Below, piece after piece: positions 8,998 to 20,472 of a DNA stretch of 61,434 nt. Position 1 is the first letter of the stretch, and each line of letters opens with the position of its first letter. The notes below the pieces were generated by a model. It was not told the origin of the DNA, searched no databases, and worked only from the letters and a program-made list of their open reading frames with translations. The stretch comes from Opitutia bacterium (GTDB taxonomy: Bacteria; Verrucomicrobiota; Kiritimatiellia; CAIQIC01; Lenti-01). The DNA is taken from NCBI GenBank assembly GCA_009928955.1, contig SABN01000005.1, positions 1 to 61,434 on the forward strand, written 5' to 3'. A program made the translations under genes and the position numbers.

Positions 8998-9174
8998 TCA
9001 GTCTTCCGGCCAAACGGTCACGGATATTCCGCGCGCGGCGAGAATGGGCTTGGCGATCTTCTGGAGTTCGATCACGACCTTGACCTTTTCGGGCCAGGAC
9101 AGCTTCCGCAGCTTTGTCCGATAGGCGTCCTTGCCCGCCGGAGCTTCGGCCACCGTTATGCGTTTCGGGTCCAT
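8998..9174 (-). CDS. 58 aa partner protein of the nucleotidyltransferase module
   Basis: MDPKRITVAEAPAGKDAYRTKLRKLSWPEKVKVVIELQKIAKPILAARGISVTVWPED; overlaps the upstream gene; conserved at 20473-20703. Confidence 0.65.
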   Translation of the reverse strand: MDPKRITVAEAPAGKDAYRTKLRKLSWPEKVKVVIELQKIAKPILAARGISVTVWPED

Positions 9175-9653
9175 TGCGAAAACCTTTCCATCAACCCCTG
9201 GCGCGACAGGATTTCGTCCAGGCGCTTCCGATCCAGCACGCCGGCATCCAGAAACATCTGTACCCGCTGGCGGTCCTTCGCGCGGCCAGCCTGCACGGCC
9301 ACGGCGACGAGATGTTCGGGGCCGAACACCCGCGTGGGGACGTCTTCGTACGGCACGTCCCGAGCCTGCGCCAAGGCTTCGTCCAACAAGGGCGTGCGCG
9401 CCGGGAGGGGGACCGGGATCCCCTCCACCATCACGCACTCCTCCCGGGCCGGATATCCGCGCTGGGCGAGTTCGAGGTACAGCGGAGCCAGCGTCACCAA
9501 TCCACCCGCTTCCGGCAGCACGACGAACACGTCCAGATCGAAGGTGGTGAACGGTTCGACGTAGAAGGTCGCGCCCATGGCGCCGCCGATGGCATACCGG
9601 CCGATCACGCCATCCCGCTCCAATCCGTTCAACGCCTGAAGAGCCTTCTTCAT
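9156..9653 (-). CDS. Nucleotidyltransferase-fold protein (MNT/AbiEii-like)
   Basis: 165 aa; AIGGAMGATFYVEPFTTFDLDVFVVLP matches the NTase GG...DxD region; second copy at 20685-21172. Confidence 0.68.
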   Translation of the reverse strand: MKKALQALNGLERDGVIGRYAIGGAMGATFYVEPFTTFDLDVFVVLPEAGGLVTLAPLYLELAQRGYPAREECVMVEGIPVPLPARTPLLDEALAQARDVPYEDVPTRVFGPEHLVAVAVQAGRAKDRQRVQMFLDAGVLDRKRLDEILSRQGLMERFSQWTRNA

Positions 9654-9917
9654 GCCCCTTTATTACCACATCCGCTCTCCGCTCCGCAAACCACCAAAGC
9701 GCGGAAGGCGGAAGGGTGAAGACTGAAGGCTGTAGGCTGTCAGCGGTAGGCTGTTGGTCGATCTTCCGACACTCCGACACTCCCATACTCCGACACTCCG
9801 ATACTCCTCTCCCCACAGACACCCTTGACGATTTTCGACGTCCCCGGCCCTCTCCTCGCCTTGACGCTGCGCCGGCCTGCGCCGTACCATGGCGCCAACA
9901 AACCCATGGGGCAACGA

Positions 9918-10871
9918 ATGAACAAAACGGCCGTCGACTGGTTGCTGGAGGAGTCCAATCCCTCCATCCGATATCGCACAAGGGTCGAGCTCTTGCATGA
10001 AGATCCCGCAGCGCGGGCCGTGCGGGAGGCGAAGGGCCTCATCCCCGACAGTCCGGCCGTGCGGGACATCTTCGCGCGCATGCATCCGGACGGGTATTGG
10101 CTGGAAACCAATCCCCGCACCGGCATCACGGTCGGCGACGGGGTGGAATACGGCTCGTATGCCAGCAACCCGTTCTGCCTGGCCTATCTGGCCGAACTGG
10201 GGCTGGACCGGTCGCATCCGTTGGTGGACAAGGTGGCGAACCGATACCTGAGTCTGCAGAAACCCGACGGCGATTTCTGGAACCATTTCTCCTGCCTGAA
10301 CGGATACAACATCCGCAATTTCATCCTGCTGGGATACCGGGACGATCCGCGCCTGCGGAAAACAATTGCCTTAATGCTCGCCACTGAACGGCCAGATGGC
10401 GGCTACCTCTGCGACATGCATGAGAAACGGCGCCCGAACAGCCGGAGCTGCATCCGGGGGTGCGCCAAGATGCTGATGGCCTATGCCCTGCTGCCCGACC
10501 TGTGGGCCCACGAACGCTGCCGGACCCTGGTGGAGTATTTTCTCGGGCGAAACTGCATCTTCCGGCTGCGCAAACCCAAGGAGCTGGTTCGCCGGGACAT
10601 CGTCCAGACCCAGTTCCCGATTGCCTGGCAAACGAGCGCCCTGGAAATTCTCTGGTCCCTGAGCCGCATGGGGCTTGGGAAACACCCCGCCACAAAAGCG
10701 GCCTGGGAAGCCCTGGATTCCAAACGGACCGACGATGGAAAATACGTCATGGACTGGACCCCCACCCAAGCCCTGCTCAAAGCGGGCAAGCGCGGACAGC
10801 CCAACAAGTGGATCACCTTCTACGCCCTCCAAGCCCTTCAATACCGGGACAACAACGCTCCCGCCCACTAG
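9918..10871 (+). CDS. Prenyltransferase/squalene-cyclase-like alpha-toroid protein
   Basis: WLLEESNPSIRYRTRVELL plus repeated YLSLQKPDGDF / ATERPDGGY / ALDSKRTDDGKY motifs. Confidence 0.6.
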   Translation: MNKTAVDWLLEESNPSIRYRTRVELLHEDPAARAVREAKGLIPDSPAVRDIFARMHPDGYWLETNPRTGITVGDGVEYGSYASNPFCLAYLAELGLDRSHPLVDKVANRYLSLQKPDGDFWNHFSCLNGYNIRNFILLGYRDDPRLRKTIALMLATERPDGGYLCDMHEKRRPNSRSCIRGCAKMLMAYALLPDLWAHERCRTLVEYFLGRNCIFRLRKPKELVRRDIVQTQFPIAWQTSALEILWSLSRMGLGKHPATKAAWEALDSKRTDDGKYVMDWTPTQALLKAGKRGQPNKWITFYALQALQYRDNNAPAH

Positions 10872-10907
10872 TCCTCCCGCAATCTTATTATGAATTATAG
10901 GACTTTT

Positions 10908-11893
10908 CGATGTGTCGCCGTTGATGTTCCGCCTGCCTGTTCTAAAGCTCCGTTCAACGGCTTCGGGCACCACGCCCCCCGCCGCCGCCGCCTTGCCCCT
11001 TGCCGCCGCCCACCTGACCCGCGCCCCTGACGTCGCCCTGACCCGCGCCCCTGACGTCGCCCTGACCCGCGCCCCTGGCGCCGCCCTGACCCACGACCAC
11101 GCCGATACCTGCGGGTGCCTCCCCGGCCCCGCCGCCATTGCCGCCATTGCCGCCGCGGTTGCCACCTCGGCCTGCGCCATTCATCCCTTTTGCACCCCCG
11201 AACCCGTTTTTACCCTTTGGGCCGCCAAACCCGTTTTTGCCTAGCGGTCCGCCATGGCCCTTTCCGCCACCCTTGCCGCCCCCAAGCGCCTGACCACCGC
11301 CGCCTCCGCCGCCGCGATTGCCCTGTTCAATGCCTGCGAATCCAGGATTGCCGCCGCCATTTCCCAGATCATTGTCCGCCTGGTTGCCGGCACCCTTCCG
11401 GCGCGCTCCCTGGGCACCCGCCTTCCCTTGGTCTCCCGAGCGGCTGCGTTGTTGAGCGTTTTCCGAAAGCTGCTGTCCGGGCGCATAGGTACCCTTGCCG
11501 TTCACCCCAACCCGACCGGGACGGCTCATGCGGTCCCCGCCTCTCTCGCCTCTTTCGCCTCTCCCGCCCTCCTGGGCTCCCGCCGCCAGCGCAACCGCCA
11601 TGCACCATGTCATTCCCGCCGCCGCAATCATTCGCTTTGTGTTCATCTGTTGTGTTCCTTTCCTGTATCTCGGCTTGTTGCCGTTTCATCAGGTATTGCG
11701 ACGGAAACAGGAAACGGGGACATATATTTTCACAAACGAGCTCCCACCTCAATCCCATCTCTTGCCTCCCGTGCACCGATGCCGGAAGATTCACGGCGAA
11801 AACGGGGGCCGGTTCGTTCATGAGGCCCCCCATTCCCTGTCCCGCCCCTCGCGAGGCAGATCAACCGCTGCGCGGCAGGCCAAGGGTGAAGGC
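10908..11893. repeat. Duplicated cassette, copy 2
   Basis: Same left and right ends as 2097-3026; carries an extra 24-bp tandem (cctgacgtcgccctgacccgcgcc) around 11028-11080. Confidence 0.85.
10954..11646 (-). CDS. Gly/Asn-rich exported protein (copy 2)
   Basis: Signal-like MIAAAGMTWCMAVALAAGAQ; near-identical to 2143..2778 with added GAGQGDVR repeats. Confidence 0.6.
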   Translation of the reverse strand: MNTKRMIAAAGMTWCMAVALAAGAQEGGRGERGERGGDRMSRPGRVGVNGKGTYAPGQQLSENAQQRSRSGDQGKAGAQGARRKGAGNQADNDLGNGGGNPGFAGIEQGNRGGGGGGGQALGGGKGGGKGHGGPLGKNGFGGPKGKNGFGGAKGMNGAGRGGNRGGNGGNGGGAGEAPAGIGVVVGQGGARGAGQGDVRGAGQGDVRGAGQVGGGKGQGGGGGGRGARSR

Positions 11894-11928
11894 GGCAGGC
11901 TGAAGGGCCGATCTGCCGGCGCCCGACT

Positions 11929-12708
11929 TTAAAACACGTACACCGGGCCGAAGAGGAGCGAGGTGTCGTCGGTGGTGGCGTGTTCCATGTAGTCGAAGCG
12001 AATGGCGGCGCCCCAATGGGGGGTGAATCCGGCCGTCAGGCGCAGGTGGACGTTGTGGAAGTCGTCGTCCAGCTCCTGGCTGTCCTGATAGTAGTACTTG
12101 GCGTTGAGCCCGAGCATCCGCCAGCGCCAGTCGACGGTGAGGCCGTAGAGATAGGAATCGTTGTCGGTATTGCCCCGGCGCGTGTCGATGCGTTCCCAGG
12201 CATAGCCGACGTAGGGATTGAACGTGAGCCCCCACGGCTGGACCCGCAGCACGGGCCCGATCTTGGCCATCGGGACGTTGACGGTGATGTCTTCGCCCGG
12301 CGGTTCGATCTTGTGGTACAGGTGCCCCGCGCCGACGTTCCAGGTGACGGCGGCCTCGGGGTCGCCATACAGGTTCACATGAAAGAAATTGCCCATCACC
12401 TCCGTGTCCCCGGCCGCCTCGGTGAAAAACAGGAAATTGTTCACGACGAACCGGGGATGGGCCACGAGGGCAAACAGGCCGTATTCGGGCGCGGTTTTCG
12501 TCTCCGTTTGGACCTGTCCGGTCCGGTCCGGGCGCTTCAATTCGTCGCGGTTGACCCCGACCAGCGGACTGACCAGCCACGTCAGGCCCGGGTTGTCGGA
12601 CGGCGGCAGTTCATCCTGCGCCGTGGCGCAGGCGGGCGCCAGCCGCAGCACGACGGCCGTTGCCAGCAAAACGGCGAACCGGGTGGAGAATCGTGTGGGT
12701 TGTGACAT
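11929..12708 (-). CDS. Exported outer-membrane beta-barrel-like protein
   Basis: MSQPTRFSTRFAVLLATAVVLRLAPACATA signal; alternating aromatic strands; C-terminal ...LFGPVYVF. Confidence 0.65.
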   Translation of the reverse strand: MSQPTRFSTRFAVLLATAVVLRLAPACATAQDELPPSDNPGLTWLVSPLVGVNRDELKRPDRTGQVQTETKTAPEYGLFALVAHPRFVVNNFLFFTEAAGDTEVMGNFFHVNLYGDPEAAVTWNVGAGHLYHKIEPPGEDITVNVPMAKIGPVLRVQPWGLTFNPYVGYAWERIDTRRGNTDNDSYLYGLTVDWRWRMLGLNAKYYYQDSQELDDDFHNVHLRLTAGFTPHWGAAIRFDYMEHATTDDTSLLFGPVYVF

Positions 12709-12719
12709 GCGGGTTCCTT

Positions 12720-13151
12720 TCATATCGAGGGCGTTTCGTCCTGCAGGGCCGGTTCGCCCACCGGCGCCGACGCGTCCTCCGGACGGAACGTCCGGATTTT
12801 CAGGATGTGGAGAGTGACGCCGGCGGCGATGCCGAAGAGCAGAAGCCGCACCCACCAGAGATCCACGGCAAAGACCGCCGAGGAGCCGATGGTCAGCCAC
12901 AAGAGCAGGAGAACCGCCGTCTTGTGCGAGCGCGTAATGCCCCGGCCTTCGCGGTAGTTGCGGATGTATTCGCCGAACCACCGGTTGGTGAGCAGCCAAC
13001 GGTAAAGCCGCGGCGAACTCCGGGCATAGCAGACGGCGGCCAGCAGCAGGAACGGCGTGGTCGGCAGGATGGGCAGAAACATGCCGACGACGCCCAGCGC
13101 CACGCACAGGCTTCCGCCCGCGATCAAAGCGATTGTTTTCGTGTGGGCCAT
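12720..13151 (-). CDS. DUF454/YbaN-family inner membrane protein
   Basis: LCVALGVVGMFLPILPTTPFLLLAAVCYARSSPRLYRWLLTNRWFGEYIRNYREGRG is characteristic. Confidence 0.88.
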   Translation of the reverse strand: MAHTKTIALIAGGSLCVALGVVGMFLPILPTTPFLLLAAVCYARSSPRLYRWLLTNRWFGEYIRNYREGRGITRSHKTAVLLLLWLTIGSSAVFAVDLWWVRLLLFGIAAGVTLHILKIRTFRPEDASAPVGEPALQDETPSI

Positions 13152-13294
13152 GCCTTTGAATTCTCCTCCGTGGTTTGCGGTTTGGGTCCGGCGGGCCCCA
13201 CCACCTTGCGTGGTGGGGGAGTCAACTTGGCCTCCCACGGCGCAAGGCCGTGGGGGGGCGCAGCAGCCGTTTTCCTCACCCATGTATGCAATCC

Positions 13295-15983
<2,689 letters not shown>

Positions 15984-15993
15984 GTCGGCCAAG

Positions 15994-16008
15994 TAAGAAT
16001 CATTCCTA
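15994..16008. promoter_or_regulatory. Fur/Per-box-like operator upstream of the regulator
   Basis: TAAGAAT-C-ATTCCTA: 7-1-7 inverted repeat with one mismatch, in the regulator's 5' region. Confidence 0.65.
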
Positions 16009-16595
16009 TGTGAAGAATACCCCGCCTCCGGCCCCGGCGCAACCGGAATAGTTGGCGGTCGGTCGTTGGTGGTTGTTCGCCGATCTTCCATCCACAACAA
16101 ACGATCGACCGCGAACAACCCACTCCAGCCCCCCCCTCAAATCAGACCGATCGGATGGCAATGGGCATCGGTCCGCATGGGGTCCCCGTCCCGTCCGGCC
16201 TTCGCCGGACCGGACTTGCCCCGGCGGGCCCGCCATTCGCGGGACGCGACTGTTGGAGATCGCCAGATCCTTCGCCACAGATGGCGCCGATGGCACGGAT
16301 GGCAAGCCTTTCGATCCGTCCGGACAAGGACGGGGGGACGAACGCGACAGGGGCAGAACGAAACCGCCCGGCGGGATCGGCGAGACCGCCCGGCCCGCCT
16401 TCTCCCCATCCCGTAGATCTCGCACATCCAGACGAAAGGTCTTTCCCTTTGCGACTTCGAGTCTTGGTGCGAGAAGCCCCCCTTCCCGGCCTTCTGTGAT
16501 TCGAGAGGATTGACGGCGGCGGCCGACCCATATTATACATAACCATACGCCTCCCTTATGGATGGGGGGGGATGACCCCACCGGAGACATTGAGC

Positions 16596-17705
16596 ATGGA
16601 ACATCATTGGAAGCGTTTTTTCGCTGTTTTGGGCCTGATGGCGTCGGTTTGTGCGGCGCGGGGAGAAACGGTCGTGGTTTTGCCGGTTGGCGCGGACGAG
16701 CATTTCGCCGTGGAAGCATCCACGGGCAAGCCGCTGCTGCGGACCGATGCCGCCGCCACGCTGACCGGCACGAACGTCGCCCTCGGCACGATGGGATCCA
16801 TCCTGCCCGTGGTGGCTTCCACGCAAACCGTCGCCCGGTTCCTGTCCGATCCCATCCACGGCAGCCTGATCGTGGGCTCCAACCGCATCACGAGCCCGCA
16901 GGCCAACTTCGTCGCGGGCCACACCAACTACGTCTACTTATCCCCCTATTCGTCCATCCTCGGCGGCAACGAGAACCAGATCCTCTACCACGACAACGAG
17001 AGCTCGTACAACGCCGCCATCGTGGGCGGCACGCGCAACGTCATCTATGGCTCGCAGAAGGGCGTCATCGGCGGCGGCGAGCAGAACGTCGTGAGCAACC
17101 ATCCGGTCTTCGCGGTGATCGGCGGGGGCTTTCGGAACATGGTGACGGCGCGCTCGGGCGCGATCCCCGGCGGCGAATACAATTTGGCGGCCGGGTCGAA
17201 TACCTTCGCGGCCGGGTCCCGCGCCCAGGCGCTGCACGACGGGGCGTTCGTCTGGGCGGACAAATCGATCACCAACGCGTTCGCTTCCGCCAACACCAAC
17301 GAGTTCGCCGTCCGCGCCGCCGGCGGTGTGCGGTTCGAGTCGGAACTGGGCCCCGACCCGCTGCCCAACAAGAAATCCCGCTATGGCGACAACAACATCG
17401 TGGCCTGGGCCCGCGTGGCCGACACCGGCGGCATCGGCACCTCCCACTTCGGTGTGCAGTCCTGCACCAGCTTCGCACAGGGCTATTACGAGATCCTGCT
17501 GGACGTCCCCATGAGTTCGCCGGCCACCCTCATCCCCGTGGCCACGGTGGACCTGTTCGGGATGTCGCTGCCCACGAATGCCGCCAACGCCCGGTTCATC
17601 TACGTCGAGCGCACCCTGGAACTGAACCGGTTCATCGTCCGCACCACCACGGGCGCCTACGTGCCGACCAACACGGCCTTCAATTTCATCGTCACCGGAC
17701 GCTAG
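16596..17705 (+). CDS. Exported protein with YadA/trimeric-autotransporter-head-like repeats
   Basis: Signal peptide; VIGGGEQNVVSNHPVFAVIGGGFRNMVTARSGAIPGGEYNLAAGSNTFAAGSRAQALHDGAFVWAD. Confidence 0.7.
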   Translation: MEHHWKRFFAVLGLMASVCAARGETVVVLPVGADEHFAVEASTGKPLLRTDAAATLTGTNVALGTMGSILPVVASTQTVARFLSDPIHGSLIVGSNRITSPQANFVAGHTNYVYLSPYSSILGGNENQILYHDNESSYNAAIVGGTRNVIYGSQKGVIGGGEQNVVSNHPVFAVIGGGFRNMVTARSGAIPGGEYNLAAGSNTFAAGSRAQALHDGAFVWADKSITNAFASANTNEFAVRAAGGVRFESELGPDPLPNKKSRYGDNNIVAWARVADTGGIGTSHFGVQSCTSFAQGYYEILLDVPMSSPATLIPVATVDLFGMSLPTNAANARFIYVERTLELNRFIVRTTTGAYVPTNTAFNFIVTGR

Positions 17706-17710
17706 ACCCC

Positions 17711-18586
17711 ATGCGCTTCCACCTCTGCATCGTCGCGGCGCTCTCCCTGGCGGCCCAACCGGCCGCCGCCGGCCTCGCCGTGAACGGGGGTTCGCTCCGC
17801 CTCGACGGCGGGACGATCCGCACGGACGCCCTCGGGATCGGCGCCGGCGCCGCGCTCGCCGGCAATGGCACGCTCGATGCGCCGGCGACCGATCTGCAGG
17901 GCACAACGGCCCCCGGCGGAGAGATTCCCGCCGAAACCGGGACGCTGGTCTTCACCGGTTCCGTCCGGTTCGACGGCGCCTATCTCTGCAACGTCAACGG
18001 CCATGAAGACGTCGATCGGATCACCGCCGCCGGCTTGGTTTCCGGCGCCGCCGAAATCGCGGTCCAGAAGGATCCCGCGGCGATCCCCCTGGGCCAAGTC
18101 GTCCTCGCGGGCCGCGAAGGCAGCGATGTTTCCGCGTTCGCGCTCGCTCCGGCCCAGCAGTCCGATTTCCGGCTCGACGAGCCGGCCCCTGGCTCGCTCG
18201 CCCTGACCGACCTCGTCGGCGACAGCGATGGCGATGCCCTGCCCGACTGGTGGGAATACGCCTACTACACCAACCGGACCCTCGCCCTCCCCGACGGCGA
18301 CGACGACGAAGACCGATCCAGCAACCTCCACGAACTGGGCGCGGGAACCCATCCGCGCGACCCGGAATCCGTCTTCGCCATCGTCCACGTGGATGCCGAA
18401 GGCGGACACCGCCTGTTCTGGAACAGCGTCGCCGGCAAGACATATGCGATCCATGCGGCCTCCATCCCCGACGGGGATTACGAAGAGTTCGCGGCGGGCA
18501 TCGGCGCCGAGCCGCCGATCAACCGTTGGACCAACGAAGCCCCGGGGTCGTCGCCGTTGTTCTACCAGGTGCGCATCGCGCCCTAG
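17711..18586 (+). CDS. Exported hypothetical protein
   Basis: Signal MRFHLCIVAALSLAAQPAAA; autotransporter-passenger-like N-terminus (GTTAPGGEI); DSDGDALPDWWEYAYYTN type Ca-binding/dockerin-like stretch. Confidence 0.6.
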   Translation: MRFHLCIVAALSLAAQPAAAGLAVNGGSLRLDGGTIRTDALGIGAGAALAGNGTLDAPATDLQGTTAPGGEIPAETGTLVFTGSVRFDGAYLCNVNGHEDVDRITAAGLVSGAAEIAVQKDPAAIPLGQVVLAGREGSDVSAFALAPAQQSDFRLDEPAPGSLALTDLVGDSDGDALPDWWEYAYYTNRTLALPDGDDDEDRSSNLHELGAGTHPRDPESVFAIVHVDAEGGHRLFWNSVAGKTYAIHAASIPDGDYEEFAAGIGAEPPINRWTNEAPGSSPLFYQVRIAP

Positions 18587-19064
18587 GCGGACATCCGAGA
18601 TGCCCGGGCCGCGCCACGGCGCATTCGCGCAGCGGAAAGCGAACCGTTGGCTCAACCCCTGCGCGACAGGCCGGAAGCGGAAGGCCGTAGGCTGAGAGGG
18701 CTGTTTCCAGCGGGTCCTTTTGATATTTCCGATCCGTGCGGTAGCTTGACCGGTTCGGCAGGTGCCCGTGCGGCGCCATCCGGACCGGAAGGAAACGACA
18801 TGCCAACCCAAGGCGCCATACTCGATGCATTGGGGGCGATCCTGCCCCCCCCTCACATCGTCAGCAGCACCTTCAGCGAACTACTGGCCGCCGCGCGGAA
18901 GGCTGGCATAGCCAGTTCGATCGGATAGCGCGCGGCGATCAGCCGGCCAAGGGGTACATCCGGATGCGGGGCCAGGAACATCAAGCCACATCCCGGAACC
19001 GGCCGCAGCGCGAACCCAGAAGGGTCCATTCGCAAAGGGGTCCTGTGAAATGATGTTTTGCCGC

Positions 19065-19095
19065 GCGGATCCGTTTCCGCCCTTCCTCTTTTCGC
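19065..19095. repeat. 31-bp exact dispersed repeat (also 7705-7735)
   Basis: gcggatccgtttccgcccttcctcttttcgc identical at both sites. Confidence 0.9.
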
Positions 19096-19293
19096 GCCAC
19101 CCGCCGCCCCGAGCAAGACGACAGACCACAGACCAGCGACGAGAGGCTTTCCAGCCCTCCGTCTCCAATCTCTGATCTATCGTCTGCCCCCCCCCCATTC
19201 TCCTCGTCCCAAAGACACCTTTGACCGTTTTTCCACTGCCCGGACAACTCGCGCGTGCAGACAAGCCCCCCATGTGCGCAACCAAGGAGACAT

Positions 19294-19428
19294 ATGCACG
19301 CCCGCAACGAAGACCGGCCCCAGATCAACCTTGAACTGCGCTTATCCATCCGTGTCCGCACGAATCTCAAGATTCCGTTGCCCGGTCTCCTGGCTTTGGT
19401 CGTCGCGTTGGCTAAAGCCCTTCTGTAA
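19294..19428 (+). CDS. Candidate 44 aa small protein
   Basis: aaggagacat-ATG ribosome-binding context; MHARNEDRPQINLELRLSIRVRTNLKIPLPGLLALVVALAKALL*; not in the supplied ORF track. Confidence 0.45.
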   Translation: MHARNEDRPQINLELRLSIRVRTNLKIPLPGLLALVVALAKALL

Positions 19429-19475
19429 AGGGGGCCGTCCTGATTTTTTTTAATGCCGCCCGGCCCCGCCCCCGC

Positions 19476-20357
19476 CTAATCCGCGCTTTCGCCGGCGGGA
19501 AGGAGGCGGCGGAGACGGGCGATTATGCGCGCGGCGCGGCGCTGGATGAGGACGGGGGCGATGGTGAGATAGCGGTCGGCGGCGGCAAAGTAGGCGGCGG
19601 CGCTTTGCGGGAGGAAGTGGGCGTTGGGGGCATAATGGGGAATCGGCAGCCCAGTGGCGGGATCGATGTAGTCGTCGAGGTCGAGGCGCTGGGCGAAGCG
19701 GGCCAGACCGTCCGGCGTGCGGAACTCGCGGAAAGCCTCGGCATTGAGTTCGACGAGCTGGCAGAGGGTCGGGTCCGCGGCGGGGTCGGCGAGAAGGGCC
19801 AGGCGAAGGTTCTGCAGAAAGGCGGGAAAGGCATCGCGCCATTCGGCGTGGGTGCCGCGATACGTGTTGAAGGTGAGGCGACCCAGGGAGCGGTTGGGAA
19901 GCGGCGCGAGATTCCCGAGGGTGTGATAGGTGCGGTGGAAGGCGGCGGCGCGCGCGCGGAGATCGTCGGAGGGCTCATGGCGTTCAAGCCCGGCGAAGCG
20001 GCCGGGTTGGCCGGGAATCGGGCGGCCAAAAAGCGTGTGGAAGGTGTTGAGCGTGTCGCCGCGATAGGCGCGGCCGGTCCCGAGGGCCGGCAGGGCCAGT
20101 CCCGGCAGGGCGTCGGCATACAGGACATCGAACAGGGCGCGGACGAGATTGCAATCGTCGGTGTCGAAGGTGCGGCCGGGGGCGCCGTAGAGGGGGTGGC
20201 CTTCAAGGGTGGCCAAATCAACGTCGGCCAAGTCGTCGGGATTGCCGTGGAGCTCTTCGGCGACGAATTTCCGGACGAGGTCGAGGGCTTCCGGCGTCGG
20301 CGCGGCGAGAGCGGAAAGCGGGAGGAAGACGGCCAGGAGCGCGACGCAACTTTTCAT
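19476..20357 (-). CDS. Exported hypothetical protein
   Basis: Signal MKSCVALLAVFLPLSALAA; consistent 290+ aa ORF with no family recognised. Confidence 0.6.
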   Translation of the reverse strand: MKSCVALLAVFLPLSALAAPTPEALDLVRKFVAEELHGNPDDLADVDLATLEGHPLYGAPGRTFDTDDCNLVRALFDVLYADALPGLALPALGTGRAYRGDTLNTFHTLFGRPIPGQPGRFAGLERHEPSDDLRARAAAFHRTYHTLGNLAPLPNRSLGRLTFNTYRGTHAEWRDAFPAFLQNLRLALLADPAADPTLCQLVELNAEAFREFRTPDGLARFAQRLDLDDYIDPATGLPIPHYAPNAHFLPQSAAAYFAAADRYLTIAPVLIQRRAARIIARLRRLLPAGESAD

Positions 20358-20472
20358 GGAACGAGGCCTAGCAGAGTGCACGAGGATGGGCAAGAGGTTT
20401 GCAGAGGTGGCCCTCCGGACGGCTCGGAGAGCCGTTCCTACCTGCCGACTCCATTCGCGCCATTCGCGTGAT

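Noticed and set aside
16140-16510. Short ORFs in the spacer before the YadA-like gene
   Set aside because: Overlapping frames in both strands with degenerate repeat words (cagatggcgccgatggcacggatgg); no credible gene.
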